NCBI GenBank assembly: GCA_027068085.1
Contig: JAMOUQ010000029.1
Location: forward strand, 1-64,000
DNA length: 64,000 bases
Direction: 5' to 3'
DNA from: Desulfobacteraceae bacterium
GTDB taxonomy: Bacteria; Desulfobacterota; Desulfobacteria; Desulfobacterales; Desulfosarcinaceae
Shown here: piece after piece, positions 7,539 to 16,916 of the stretch
How the letters are laid out: each line of letters opens with the position of its first letter
How positions within the stretch are numbered: the first letter of the stretch is position 1
Notes under the pieces: model-generated
Database searches by the model: none
Told to the model about the DNA's origin: nothing
Seen by the model: only the letters and a program-made list of their open reading frames with translations
Program-made: the position numbers and the translations under genes

Positions 7539-9694
7539 GCCGCCCTAAAAAAAGAGTCTATCACCGCCGCGGCCAGGCCCGCGGCCGCCGCGGACCCGGC
7601 AAGCCGGCCCTGGTGCGCCTCAAGCCGGGGGCCGACCCGCGTTTGAAAAAGGTCTTTGCCCGGATCGGCAGGCCCGAAGCGGCCGAGTTCGTGCCCGACC
7701 CGTTTCAGCTCCAGGCCCTGGAGGCGGTGGAGGATTCCGACTGCCTGGTGACCGCCCCCACCGGCGCCGGCAAGACCTGGATCGCACAGCAGGCCATCGC
7801 CAGGGTGCTGGAAAAGGGAGGCCGCAGCTGGTACGCAACCCCCCTCAAGGCCCTGAGCAACGCCAAGCTGGAAGAGTTTGCCGCCGCCTTCGGTGCCGAA
7901 AACGTGGGGATTCTCACCGGCGACCGCAAGGAAAACCCGGATGCGCCGGTGATCGTCGGCACCACCGAGATCCTGCGCAACCAGCTCTACGATGCCATGC
8001 ACCACGGCCGGATGCTGGACACCGATTTCGTGGTCCTGGACGAGGCCCACTACCTGGGGGACGAAGACCGGGGGGTGGTCTGGGAAGAGACCATGATCTA
8101 CCTGCCCCGGAGGATTCCCCTGTTGCTGCTTTCGGCCACCATCGGCAATGCCGGTCAGATCGCCGCCTGGCTGGAGGCCATCCGCGGCCGGTCCTGCAAG
8201 GTGGTGCCGGCCGGCAAGCGGCCGGTGCCCCTCTATCCTCTCTTTCTTCATCCCGGCGGCACCCTGATGCCCTTGCTGGTCAAAAGCGGTCAGGGACGGT
8301 CACGGCTCTACAAGAAGGTGGCCGACTGTCTCAACGGCCGCCGGCCGCCGGCCCTGGTCCCTGGCAACCGCCTGCCGCCCTTTGGCCAGATCCTGAAGAT
8401 CCTGCGCAAGTACGACCTGCTGCCGGCCATCTTCTTTCTCAAATCCAGGGCCGACTGCGACAACGCCCTCAACCTCTGTCTCGAGAACCAGCTCGAGGAC
8501 CCGGCCAGGATCGCCGCCATTTCGGAGAAGATGGAAGAGCTGGCCCGGCGCTTCCCCCACGTGGCCCGCCACCGCCAGCGCCGGGCCCTGGAACAGCTGG
8601 CCGTGGGAGCCCATCACAGCGGACAGTTGCCGGCCTGGAAGCAGGTCCTGGAGACCATGATGAGCGAAGGGCTGCTGGATGCCATCTTCGCCACCTCCAC
8701 GGTGGCCGCCGGGGTGGATTTTCCGGCCCGCACGGTGGCCTTTCTCAACTCGGACCGCTTCAACGGCACCGAGTTCGTCAGCCTGGACAGCACCCAGCTC
8801 CAGCAGATGACCGGCCGGGCCGGCCGCCGGGGCCGGGACCGGGTCGGGTTCGCCCTGGTGGTGCCCGGAAAATACATGGACGTGCGCCAGGTGGCCCGGT
8901 TGCTGGGCAAAAAGCCCACCCCGGTCTTCAGCCAGATCAGGATCAATTTTTCCATGGTCCTCAACCTGCTCCTGTCCCACAGCCCGGACCAGGTGGCCGG
9001 GCTGCTGCGGCGCTCCTTCGTGGCTTTTGCCAGCCAGGACCGGGACCGCGGCCTGGACCTGGAGACGGTCCACGCCAACCTGCTGGAAGAGTTCAACCGC
9101 CACCTGGACTTTCTCAAGGCCACCGGTTTCGTGGGCGACCGGGACGAGCTGACCGAAGACGGCCAGTGGGCCGCCCAGCTGCGGATCGACCAGCCCCTGC
9201 TGGTGGCCGAGGCCCTGCGGCTGAAAGCGTTTCCGGCCAAGAGCCCGGTCCACGCCGCGGCGGTCATGGCCGCCATGGTCAACGACAAGGAGACCGACGA
9301 GCACCTGGACAAGCAGCAGGTGCCGAAAAAACTGCGGGCGGCCCTGAAAAGAATGACCAGGTCCCTGGACGGTCTGGCCAAGCACATGACCGCGGCCGGT
9401 TTCCAGGTCCGGCCCCTCTATCTCAAGCCGGCGGCGGCGGTTTTTGCCTGGGCCGTGGGCAACCCGTGGCAAAAGGTTGTCACCGCCAGCCAGATGGCCG
9501 AAGGCGATCTTGCCATGCTGATTCTGCGCACAGCCGACAACCTGCGCCACGTCCGGGCCCTGGGGAAGTATTTCCCCAAAGAGGCGGCCGCCGCGGCCAA
9601 GGCCATGGACATGATTCTGCGCGAGCCGGTGGTGAGCGAGCCGGTGGTGAACGAGCCGGAAGAGGAAGTGAGAAGTGAGAAGGAAGAAGGATGA
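7535..9694 (+). CDS. DEAD/DEAH-box helicase, Ski2-like
   Basis: A 719-residue superfamily 2 helicase. After a basic N-terminus (PKKRVYHRRGQARGRRG) come the Q-motif region FQLQALEAV, Walker A APTGAGKTW (Lys80), the TPLKALSNAK motif Ia, DEAH at 169-172 in LDEAHYLGDEDRG, motif III LSATIGN, TSTVAAGVDFPA and motif VI QMTGRAGRRGRD. The GRAGRRGRD form and the DEAHYLGDEDRG segment point to the Ski2/Mtr4/Hel308-like branch, thus RNA or DNA unwinding in processing or repair. The C-terminal tail is acidic and low-complexity, with an imperfect repeat of GEPVV-like codons. It is followed 25 bases later by dgkA. The substrate is not predictable. Confidence 0.88.
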   Translation: MSRPKKRVYHRRGQARGRRGPGKPALVRLKPGADPRLKKVFARIGRPEAAEFVPDPFQLQALEAVEDSDCLVTAPTGAGKTWIAQQAIARVLEKGGRSWYATPLKALSNAKLEEFAAAFGAENVGILTGDRKENPDAPVIVGTTEILRNQLYDAMHHGRMLDTDFVVLDEAHYLGDEDRGVVWEETMIYLPRRIPLLLLSATIGNAGQIAAWLEAIRGRSCKVVPAGKRPVPLYPLFLHPGGTLMPLLVKSGQGRSRLYKKVADCLNGRRPPALVPGNRLPPFGQILKILRKYDLLPAIFFLKSRADCDNALNLCLENQLEDPARIAAISEKMEELARRFPHVARHRQRRALEQLAVGAHHSGQLPAWKQVLETMMSEGLLDAIFATSTVAAGVDFPARTVAFLNSDRFNGTEFVSLDSTQLQQMTGRAGRRGRDRVGFALVVPGKYMDVRQVARLLGKKPTPVFSQIRINFSMVLNLLLSHSPDQVAGLLRRSFVAFASQDRDRGLDLETVHANLLEEFNRHLDFLKATGFVGDRDELTEDGQWAAQLRIDQPLLVAEALRLKAFPAKSPVHAAAVMAAMVNDKETDEHLDKQQVPKKLRAALKRMTRSLDGLAKHMTAAGFQVRPLYLKPAAAVFAWAVGNPWQKVVTASQMAEGDLAMLILRTADNLRHVRALGKYFPKEAAAAAKAMDMILREPVVSEPVVNEPEEEVRSEKEEG

Positions 9695-9719
9695 AGTGTG
9701 AAGGGGTGAAGGAGATTCC

Positions 9720-10100
9720 ATGGGTGAACCGAGACCGCAGCTGACCGACCTGGGCCGCCTGGTGCGCGCCGCCAGGTATTCCGTGGCCGGACTGAAGTCG
9801 GCCTGGAAAAACGAGGCCGCTTTCCGCCAGGAGGTGGCCGCAACCGTGGTTCTGATTCCCCTGGCCCTGCTGGTGGGCCGGACATGGTCCCAGCGGGCCC
9901 TGCTGGTATTTTCCTGGCTTGCGGTGCTGATGGTGGAACTGCTCAACTCGGCCATCGAGGCGGTGGTGGACCGGATAGGCCCCGAAGAGCATCCCCTGTC
10001 GGGCCGGGCCAAAAACCTGGCCTCGGCCGCGGTCATGCTCAGCCTGGCGGGCGCAGCCCTGGTCTGGACCATGGTCCTGGCGGCCCGCTGGTGGCCGTAG
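9720..10100 (+). CDS. dgkA: Diacylglycerol kinase
   Basis: A 126-residue integral membrane protein matching prokaryotic diacylglycerol kinase, which phosphorylates diacylglycerol to phosphatidate to recycle membrane lipid. It has an amphipathic N-terminus (RLVRAARYSVAGLKSAWKNEAAFRQE), three hydrophobic helices, and the conserved catalytic stretch VELLNSAIEAVVDRIG with the two glutamates. The second conserved block is HPLSGRAKNLASAAV. A GGAG Shine-Dalgarno stands six bases before the ATG. It lies 25 bases downstream of the helicase, so the two are probably co-transcribed. Confidence 0.95.
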   Translation: MGEPRPQLTDLGRLVRAARYSVAGLKSAWKNEAAFRQEVAATVVLIPLALLVGRTWSQRALLVFSWLAVLMVELLNSAIEAVVDRIGPEEHPLSGRAKNLASAAVMLSLAGAALVWTMVLAARWWP

Positions 10101-10243
10101 CGGCCGTTTTACCGGCCAGGTATTTCCCCGGATGACGTTGACAGAACGGACCGGGGGCGTTTCCGGTTCCTGGAACTTTGCGACGGCGGTTTACGCGGCC
10201 GGTTTGCCCGCGCACCGGTGGAAGGGGGCCTGAAGGTATTCGA

Positions 10244-10272
10244 TTGACTTGAAATGGCTTGCTTCCTATATT
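10244..10272 (+). promoter_or_regulatory. Sigma70-type promoter of pepA
   Basis: TTGACT (10244-10249) and TATATT (10267-10272) are separated by an optimal 17 bases. The predicted start near 10279 is about 34 bases before the pepA ATG. Confidence 0.65.
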
Positions 10273-10312
10273 GCAATCAATCCGTATCCCATAGTCAGGA
10301 AAGGAATTTTGC

Positions 10313-11821
10313 ATGCTCGAATTGACTATTCGCCAGCCTGACCAGCAGGCCATCGATACCCTGGCCATCCCTGTCTGTGAGGATGCCGACATTCATGACA
10401 GCCCGGTGATCCAGCAGCTCGTATCCAGGGCAAACGCCCTGGAGGAATTCAGCGCAAAGAGCAAGGAGCAGGTTACCTTTTATGATCCACCGGAGGCCGG
10501 GGTCCGCCGGGTGATATTTGTCGGTCTGGGAAAACAGGAAGATATCGGGGCCCGGCGGCTGCGCGCTTTTGCCGGCAAGGTGGTGGGCAAATGCATTGCG
10601 GGCGGCCTGGAAAAATTGGTGCTGGCCGTGCCGACTGCCAGGGGGGTGGCCCTGGAGCCGGCCGTGGTGATCAGGTCCCTGGCAGAGGGAGCCGTACTGG
10701 GCAACCATGTTTTCGGGCGCTACAAAAAGTCCGGCGACAAAAAGCCCCTGAAAAAAATCCGGCTCCTGGTCAAACCCACGGATCTCCAGCTCTACCAGTC
10801 TCTGGTGGAGAGGATTACAGAAATCTGCCGGGCAACCCATCTGGCACGGGACTGGGTCAACATTCCGGCCAACGACAAACGGCCCGCGCAGCTTGCCGAA
10901 ATACTGCAGGAGGCCGGAAAAAAGGCCGGACTGCGGGCACGGGTCCTGGACGAGCTGCAGCTGGAGCAGATGGGATGCGGAGCCATCCTGGCCGTGGCCG
11001 GCGGCAGCCAGTCGCCTCCCAGGATGGTGGTCCTGGAGCACGGCCCGGAAGAAAAAGAAGCTCCCACGGTCTTGCTGGTGGGCAAAGGAGTGACCTTCGA
11101 CAGCGGCGGTCTGCATCTGAAAGGCTCCCAGCACCTGGCGGGGATGAAGGCCGACATGGCCGGGGCAGCGGCGGTGGCGGCCACCATGACGGTACTGCCG
11201 CGTCTTGACCTGAAGCTTCACGTGGTGGGAGTGATGCCCCTGGTGGAAAACATGCCCTCGGGCACGGCGGTAAGGACCGGGGACGTTATCAGGACGTTTT
11301 CCGGCAAGACCGTGGAGGTTGCCAATACCGATGCCGAGGGACGCCTGATCCTGGCCGATGCCATCTCCTATGGCCTGCAGACCTATGATCCGGAAGTCGT
11401 CATCGACCTGGCTACCCTGACCGGTGCCTGCGTGGTGGCCCTGGGCGAAAGGATGGCGGCTGTTTTCAGCCCTGACCGCAGTCTGGAGGCAACGATCCAT
11501 GAGGCCGGCCGGAGTACGGGCGAGCGGTGCTGGCCCATGCCCCTGCCGGACGACTACAGGGAATTTCTCGAAAGCGAGATCGCCGATATAAGCAACCTTC
11601 CCAGCACCCGCTACGGCGGTGCCATCACCGCCGCCCTTTTCCTGAGGGAGTTTGTCGGCCGGTGTCGCTGGGCGCATCTGGACATCGCCGGACCGGCCTT
11701 TGCCCGCAAGGCTTCAGACTACTGCGGTCCGGGCGGCACCGGCTTCGGGGTGCGCCTCGTCTGCCAGGTTCTGGACGAGCTGAACAAGACATTCCGGCCG
11801 TCGGGCTTTACGCTCTGTTGA
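10313..11821 (+). CDS. pepA: Leucyl aminopeptidase (M17)
   Basis: A 502-residue M17 cytosolic aminopeptidase that removes N-terminal residues from peptides and Cys-Gly-type dipeptides using two divalent metals. The C-terminal catalytic domain is complete: GKGVTFDSGGLHLK (about residue 257), MKADMAGAAAVAA, and the family signature NTDAEGRL near 338-345 with metal ligands Asp and Glu. The variable N-terminal domain (1-170) is normal in length. AAAGGA precedes the ATG. It converges with the L-cysteine desulfidase-like gene, 45 bases apart. Confidence 0.96.
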   Translation: MLELTIRQPDQQAIDTLAIPVCEDADIHDSPVIQQLVSRANALEEFSAKSKEQVTFYDPPEAGVRRVIFVGLGKQEDIGARRLRAFAGKVVGKCIAGGLEKLVLAVPTARGVALEPAVVIRSLAEGAVLGNHVFGRYKKSGDKKPLKKIRLLVKPTDLQLYQSLVERITEICRATHLARDWVNIPANDKRPAQLAEILQEAGKKAGLRARVLDELQLEQMGCGAILAVAGGSQSPPRMVVLEHGPEEKEAPTVLLVGKGVTFDSGGLHLKGSQHLAGMKADMAGAAAVAATMTVLPRLDLKLHVVGVMPLVENMPSGTAVRTGDVIRTFSGKTVEVANTDAEGRLILADAISYGLQTYDPEVVIDLATLTGACVVALGERMAAVFSPDRSLEATIHEAGRSTGERCWPMPLPDDYREFLESEIADISNLPSTRYGGAITAALFLREFVGRCRWAHLDIAGPAFARKASDYCGPGGTGFGVRLVCQVLDELNKTFRPSGFTLC

Positions 11822-11866
11822 CAGGCCCGCAGAAAGGCTTGCGGCCGATGTGTTGTTGCCAAGCCG

Positions 11867-13195
11867 TCATTTTTGGGAGAAGCGCTTTTCCAGCATTATG
11901 TTGAGGATGGTGCGGTCGGTTTCGATCATGCCTTCGTTGGTCAGGGTGCCCACGTTCTTCATGGTGGCTTCCGGTGATGCCGAGATTATGCCGTCTTCAG
12001 GGCCGACTGTCACTCCCTGAAGGGCGAACAGGGCCGCCTGGACTGCCGTTCCGGCGGCCGTGGAAAGCTTCAGGGCGCAGCCGGCCTTGGCGCCGTCGCA
12101 GATCACTCCGGCAAGATCCATGATGAGGTTCTTGATGGCACCGGCAATGTGATGGACATCGCCGCTGAGCAGGTAAGTCGTCCCGGCCGTGGCCCCGGCC
12201 CCGGCGGCCACCGAGCACCCGCAGATGGCCGACAGCCTTCCGGTATATGCTTTTACATACCCGGTTATCAGATGGCTCAGGGCTACTGCCTCCAAGAGCG
12301 TTTTTTCCTCCACTTCGATGTAATCTCTTACAGCCACGATCGGCAAGATGGCCGTCAGGCCGTGATTGCCGCTGCCGGCCGAACTCATGGCCGGGAGCTT
12401 GACGCCTGCCATGCGGGCGTCGGCCGCCGCCGAGGTCAGGATCCGGGCGGCGGTGATCATGTCTTTCTTGATCAGTTTCTGGCGCACCAGCCGCATGAGG
12501 GTTTTGCCCACTCCCAGCCCGGAACCGTACTTTAGGCCGTGGGAGGCCAGCTGGAGGTTGAGGTCGATGCCTTGCCTGACAAAGGTCATGTCTTGGCCGT
12601 CCAGCTGGTCGATGAGTTCCAGCAGCTGGTTCAGGGTGAGCTGTTTGAGCCATTTTTCCAGGGCGGGAAGATCCTGCCCTGGGCTGCCGGGATCATTTTG
12701 GCCGCCGGAGGCCAGCAAAGGACTGTCGCTGATTCGGTTTCCGTCGAGAAAAAGAGAGACGATGTTGTCGTGCAGGGTTTCTATCTCGGCCTGGGCGGTG
12801 TGGCCGCAGGCCTTTACGGCCGCGCGGATATACAACCCCCTGCGGTCGGCCAGCAGGTTGACCTTGACCCTGCCCTCGTCCACCAGGGACTTGGCTTTGC
12901 TTGCGGCCTGCCGGTCCACCGGCGCGAGAACTTCGAGCCTCCGGTAAGGATCGCCGCCGACAGCCCCCAGGGCGGCTGCCATGTCGAGTCCGCTCAGACC
13001 CTCGGTTCCGGGAATGGCGACGGCTATTCCGTTTTTGTATATATTGGGATCGACCCAGATTTCGATTTCCTCAGGAGGGCCTTCGGGAAGCTGGGCCCGG
13101 GCGGCGGCCGCGGCCAGGGCGATGGCCACCGGTTCCGTGCAGCCCAGGGCCGGGGCAACTTCCATCTTGAGTATGTCTTTGACGCTAAACGTCAT
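11867..13195 (-). CDS. cyuA: L-cysteine desulfidase / UPF0597 family protein
   Basis: A 442-residue member of the UPF0597 (YhaM/CyuA) family, related to serine dehydratase alpha chains. Members degrade L-cysteine to pyruvate, sulfide and ammonia with an oxygen-sensitive [4Fe-4S] cluster. The N-terminal GCTEPVAIALAAA (Cys19) and C-terminal segments with CGCSVAAGAGATAG and CDGAKAGCALKLS provide the conserved cysteines. GSGNHGLTAILP is also typical. GGAAG sits six bases before the ATG. For an anaerobe this would supply sulfide or detoxify cysteine. Substrate preference is inferred from the family only. Confidence 0.88.
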   Translation of the reverse strand: MTFSVKDILKMEVAPALGCTEPVAIALAAAAARAQLPEGPPEEIEIWVDPNIYKNGIAVAIPGTEGLSGLDMAAALGAVGGDPYRRLEVLAPVDRQAASKAKSLVDEGRVKVNLLADRRGLYIRAAVKACGHTAQAEIETLHDNIVSLFLDGNRISDSPLLASGGQNDPGSPGQDLPALEKWLKQLTLNQLLELIDQLDGQDMTFVRQGIDLNLQLASHGLKYGSGLGVGKTLMRLVRQKLIKKDMITAARILTSAAADARMAGVKLPAMSSAGSGNHGLTAILPIVAVRDYIEVEEKTLLEAVALSHLITGYVKAYTGRLSAICGCSVAAGAGATAGTTYLLSGDVHHIAGAIKNLIMDLAGVICDGAKAGCALKLSTAAGTAVQAALFALQGVTVGPEDGIISASPEATMKNVGTLTNEGMIETDRTILNIMLEKRFSQK

Positions 13196-13288
13196 TCTGC
13201 GCTTCCTTTCGGGGATTGGTCACCGCAGCCCGGTCTGATGACCGGCCTGTAAGGGGCAATCTGGCAGACTTTGGGCAGGATGTCAATT

Positions 13289-13999
13289 TCAGCGCCGCTG
13301 GAAGATGGCCTGGGCCATCTGCTGCCATCTGGAGCGGCCGACTGCCGGCAGACCGGCAAGATGGGAATAGGAACGCAGCACGTGGGGATCAAAACCCCAG
13401 AACGGATAGGGCAGGCCGCCGATATAGCGGTTGAAGACGATGGCGGCGGCCACCAGCAGCAGCACTGCCGCCATGATGCCGACTCCCTGGACGCTGTTTT
13501 CGACATATCCCATGGCGGCGATCAGGGAAGTGGCCGCCGCCGGAGGATGGACGCAGCGCAGGGCTACCATGGCCAGGCTGACAGAGGCCATGGCGGTCAC
13601 CATGGCCGCCACCGAATGCCAGTTGAAGGTATCGGGTGTTTCGGAGGCACCGAAGATGGCGGCGGCGCCGTGGAAGGCGGCCAGCCCGCAGCAGACCGCC
13701 AGGCCGTGGGCCAGGATCACGTTGCGCGGGCAGGCGTTTTCGGCAAGCGGCGTGTAGAAGAGGATGAAGGCCGAAGGCCCCAGGGGCGGAAAGAGCAGCG
13801 GCAGGTCGGTCAGCCAGGCCATGAAGGTGATGATGCCGATGGCCGTGGCGCCGCTTGCCAGCACAAAGACCATGGACACCAGGTGCTGGTGCCGGGTCAG
13901 GGTGAGCAGGTAGCGGACCTGGAGGCGGGACAGGAAGGCAACTATCCGGTAGCTGAAACTCTGCTGAGGAGGCGATGGGCCGGCGGCCGTCATTTTCAT
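13289..13999 (-). CDS. HPP family integral membrane protein
   Basis: A 236-residue membrane protein with four hydrophobic segments and the family-defining CVHPPAAATSLIAA motif. Other conserved pieces are FPPLGPSAFILFYTPLAENACPRN and GYVENSVQG. HPP proteins include a nitrite transporter of cyanobacteria and chloroplasts; many have unknown substrates. The ATG at 13999 overlaps the TGA of the upstream HDOD gene (ATGA), so translation is coupled. The open frame extends further upstream inside the HDOD gene, but that part has no family similarity. Confidence 0.87.
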   Translation of the reverse strand: MKMTAAGPSPPQQSFSYRIVAFLSRLQVRYLLTLTRHQHLVSMVFVLASGATAIGIITFMAWLTDLPLLFPPLGPSAFILFYTPLAENACPRNVILAHGLAVCCGLAAFHGAAAIFGASETPDTFNWHSVAAMVTAMASVSLAMVALRCVHPPAAATSLIAAMGYVENSVQGVGIMAAVLLLVAAAIVFNRYIGGLPYPFWGFDPHVLRSYSHLAGLPAVGRSRWQQMAQAIFQRR

Positions 14000-14967
14000 T
14001 GTCGTTCTTCCCGTGTTTCCGGAGATTTCTCTTGTTCCAGGGCGGCTGCCAGCAGGTCCAGGATTTTTTCGAAACCATCGGCCTGGATGCCGAAGGCGTC
14101 GGTGATCGCCGCCAGGGAGGTGCCGATGGCCTTCAGGAGCAGGACAAGTCTGGCAGGCTCGACTTTCAGCCGGGTGGTGGCCATGGACGCGCAAAGTGAA
14201 AGCCTGTCAGGATCGGGCTTGAGGACCGAGCCTGCCAGGCAGGCCACGGCCAGGGGCATGACTATGCTCTCTTCCAGCTCCGGGACGTTGAGTTTTTCCA
14301 GGGGCAGATTGTGGGCTCCCAGGTAAAAGACCATCTCATCTGGCAGCCCCCATGACCTTGCTATCCAGGCCCCGGCCTGGCCGTGATCCCAGCCGAAATG
14401 TTGCCTTTCGATCTGCGAAAGCCGCATGGAGCTTTCGCGCCATTTTTCCACCACCGGCAGGTAGTATTCCGACCAGGATACGAGCAGCACCGGCAGGGCG
14501 ATGTCTGCCAGCAGGGCGGCGGTGAAGGCCTCTTCGGCCAGGTCGGGCATGGTCATCCGGCCCAGGACCCTGGCCAGGGAGGCCCGCAGCAGGCAGTCCT
14601 GCCAGAAGGCCTGATGGTCGAAAAGCCTATTGCTGGGCCGGGGCAGGGTCGTCATGGTGGCAAAGGCCAGGGCCATGGAGCGGACCTTCTTGACCCCCAG
14701 GACGGTGACGGCCCGCCGCACGTCGGTGACCGGGGTCCGCAGGCCGAACATGGCCGAGTTTACCGTTTCCACCATCTTGGCGGCGATGGCCGCCTCGGCG
14801 CTGATCAGGCGCACCAGGCGGTCTATGTCCGGTTCTTCACGCCCGGCCTCGGCAATGAGGCGGCTGACAGCCGCCGGCAGGGGCGGAATCCGGACATCCT
14901 TGAAGATGGCGTCGAAATTGCCGCTTGCAATGGCGGCGTGTTTGCGAAGTCTGCGCAGTAATTTCAT
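13996..14967 (-). CDS. HDOD domain protein
   Basis: A 323-residue protein with one HDOD domain, a degenerate HD phosphohydrolase fold used in signalling scaffolds. The core reads IPPLPAAVSRLIAEAG, ISAEAAIAAKMVETVNSAMFGL and VTDVRRAVTVLGVKKVRSMAL at about residues 27-110, the usual HDOD landmarks. There is no attached output domain. Its stop overlaps the start of the HPP membrane-protein gene, suggesting one functional unit. HDOD proteins are not enzymes in the known cases; the partner is unknown. Confidence 0.88.
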   Translation of the reverse strand: MKLLRRLRKHAAIASGNFDAIFKDVRIPPLPAAVSRLIAEAGREEPDIDRLVRLISAEAAIAAKMVETVNSAMFGLRTPVTDVRRAVTVLGVKKVRSMALAFATMTTLPRPSNRLFDHQAFWQDCLLRASLARVLGRMTMPDLAEEAFTAALLADIALPVLLVSWSEYYLPVVEKWRESSMRLSQIERQHFGWDHGQAGAWIARSWGLPDEMVFYLGAHNLPLEKLNVPELEESIVMPLAVACLAGSVLKPDPDRLSLCASMATTRLKVEPARLVLLLKAIGTSLAAITDAFGIQADGFEKILDLLAAALEQEKSPETREERQ

Positions 14968-15103
14968 AATCCTGGCCGCATGCGGTTTCGAAAAAAGAAG
15001 TTTCTCTATCTTATATCGGCATTAAAGGGCCGCACTTGAAAAAGCTTTCAGAGACGGGATTGCGGGCGGCCGGAAAACGGACTTGCTTTGGATCCGGTTT
15101 TGA

Positions 15104-15796
15104 CTACCCGAGAAAGGGTGTGAAAAGATGGCGTATTTCCTCCAGCGATTCTTCGATGGCATAGGGGATCGCCTTGGCGAAGAGGTCCAGCAGGATCAGG
15201 GCGTTGACAACCGAATCGGTCTTGCTGGCCGCCCTGAGCCTGGCGCTCATGGCGGCGTTGACCACCTGAAGCTGGTGATAGATATCCTTGAGTTTGCGGA
15301 GGCTGAAGTCGTGCTCTTTGCCTTCCTGCTTGAGGAAGTACTGGGCCAGCATGTACATGGACGTTGTCCGGTAGATTGTTTCGGCTTCGTCGGCCAGCGG
15401 CAGGTGGAAGCGGGCCATGGGGCGGAAAAAGGCCGTCCGGGGACATCCGCTGGCCGCGCTTATCAGGCCCAGCAGGGAGCTGACCGCCCTTTGGACGGTG
15501 GTTTGCTGGCAGGTTGTCCGCCGGTCGGTTATCACCCGCAGTTTCACGTAGTCATGTGAAAGCATGGGTTCGAATTTGGGCACTATTTTCACCAGGTGAA
15601 GGGTCAGCGGGCAGTAGGAGTGAACCCGGGAGTCCAGGGGGCAGTTGGGACAGGGGTGAAACGAAAGCCGTGCCCAGGAAGGAATCACCCCGTCAGGTTT
15701 TCCCAGCAGTTCTATTTTGCGGGGGTCCAGTTGCAGGGTTATGCTCAGGGGCTCGTTGTCGAAATCAAAGACGTATTTGATGGTGAGCGGTTGCAT
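15104..15796 (-). CDS. DUF6901-like cysteine-containing protein
   Basis: A 230-residue cytoplasmic protein that I match from memory to the DUF6901 family of Desulfobacterota-type bacteria. The distinctive block is FHPCPNCPLD followed by YCPLTLHLVKIV (residues about 47-71), with three close cysteines resembling a metal site. Later conserved segments are SSLLGLISAASGCP, FFRPMARFHLPLADEAETIYR and VNALILLDLFAKAIPYAIEE. Biochemical function is unknown. It is not overlapped by neighbours; HDOD lies downstream on the same strand, 136 bases away. Confidence 0.65.
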   Translation of the reverse strand: MQPLTIKYVFDFDNEPLSITLQLDPRKIELLGKPDGVIPSWARLSFHPCPNCPLDSRVHSYCPLTLHLVKIVPKFEPMLSHDYVKLRVITDRRTTCQQTTVQRAVSSLLGLISAASGCPRTAFFRPMARFHLPLADEAETIYRTTSMYMLAQYFLKQEGKEHDFSLRKLKDIYHQLQVVNAAMSARLRAASKTDSVVNALILLDLFAKAIPYAIEESLEEIRHLFTPFLG

Positions 15797-15982
15797 GGCC
15801 TGGATTCTGTTCGGTCCGTGCTAAGTTCGTGTTTTGCGGTACCGGAACCTTCTCCGGCCTTCAGCCTCCGGATCCGTCCCGGCTGCCTATACTATCGGCA
15901 AAGGAAGGTATATCTTGAGGGGCCGGCAGTCATGGACCGGCCTGTCTGATCCGGCAGGCAAAGACAAGGCCCGGCGGCAAGA

Positions 15983-16876
15983 TTATTCGTATACCAGGGT
16001 GACAGGAGCCGCCGGCGGGTGGATCACTTCCATTTTCATCCCGGCCATGGAATGCCGGCGGCAGATGTCGCTCACGATCTCGGACACCGACCGCCATTTT
16101 TTCTCGCCGAAGCTGGAAGCATAGAAGTCGATCTGGCGTTCGGCAAGCCGGAGCACCCGGGTATCGGCCGCGATCTGTCGGGGTGACAGGCCCTGGGCCA
16201 GGCCCTCGGTGACCAGTTCCACCAGGTCGTAGTCGTAGCCCAGGTCCCTGAAGTCGGTCTGGCCCGGTTCCAGGCCGGCAGTCGGGGTGCGGCTGACGAT
16301 CCTTTCCGGCAGTCCCATAAAACCGGCCAGTTGCCTTACCAGCCTCTTGGAAAGGCCGGCAATGGGGCTGATATGCACCGCGCCGTCTCCGAACAGGGTG
16401 TAGTAACCGATGCCGAAGTCCTCGTCCTTGTTGCCGGTTCCGGCCACGATCTTGTTTTCGGTTGCGGCCTTGGTGTTCAGGACGTTGGCCCTGATGCGGG
16501 AGATGAGGTTGCCGCGATGGTAATGATTTTCAAAGGCCTCGGGGTTGGTTGCCCGGAAGGCGGCGATCACCTTTTCCAGGTCGCATACCTGGCAGCGGAT
16601 CGCAAGGCGGCGGGCCAGGCTTTCGGCATCGGCCGCATCCCGGCTGCTGTTCAGGGAAGAGGGCAGGATGTAGCCCACCAGTTCAAGGGGGGCGTCACAG
16701 CTGGAGTTGTGCCGGTCGAAGGCGTACTTGATCACGGCGGCCGTGGTGCTGGAATCGACTCCTCCGGAAAGCCCCACCACGCATCCGGTGGCTCCGGCCT
16801 TGCGGACCCTTTCGATGACGAACCTGCCGATCTGGTCGGCAACCTGCTGACAGTCGATCTGAGGTAACTTTATCAT
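15983..16876 (-). CDS. nadE: NAD+ synthase
   Basis: A 297-residue ATP-pyrophosphatase-fold enzyme that amidates nicotinic acid adenine dinucleotide to NAD+. The P-loop GLSGGVDSSTTAAV lies near residue 35. LISRIRANVLNTKAATENKIVAGTGNKDEDFGIGYYT and the GDGAVHISPIAGLSK block are diagnostic. The ATG at 16876 has AAGGA upstream; the frame remains open another 55 codons, but that part is not NadE-like. There is no fused nitrilase-type glutaminase domain, so ammonia or a separate glutaminase would supply nitrogen. It lies 40 bases downstream of the radical SAM gene and is probably co-transcribed with it. Confidence 0.95.
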   Translation of the reverse strand: MIKLPQIDCQQVADQIGRFVIERVRKAGATGCVVGLSGGVDSSTTAAVIKYAFDRHNSSCDAPLELVGYILPSSLNSSRDAADAESLARRLAIRCQVCDLEKVIAAFRATNPEAFENHYHRGNLISRIRANVLNTKAATENKIVAGTGNKDEDFGIGYYTLFGDGAVHISPIAGLSKRLVRQLAGFMGLPERIVSRTPTAGLEPGQTDFRDLGYDYDLVELVTEGLAQGLSPRQIAADTRVLRLAERQIDFYASSFGEKKWRSVSEIVSDICRRHSMAGMKMEVIHPPAAPVTLVYE

Positions 16877-16916
16877 GGTCCATTCCTTTCTGGATTTGAG
16901 TAAATCGCCAAAGGAA

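Noticed and set aside
8300-10072. 590-codon open frame opposite the helicase
   Set aside because: Shadow of GC3 bias over a well-supported helicase and dgkA.
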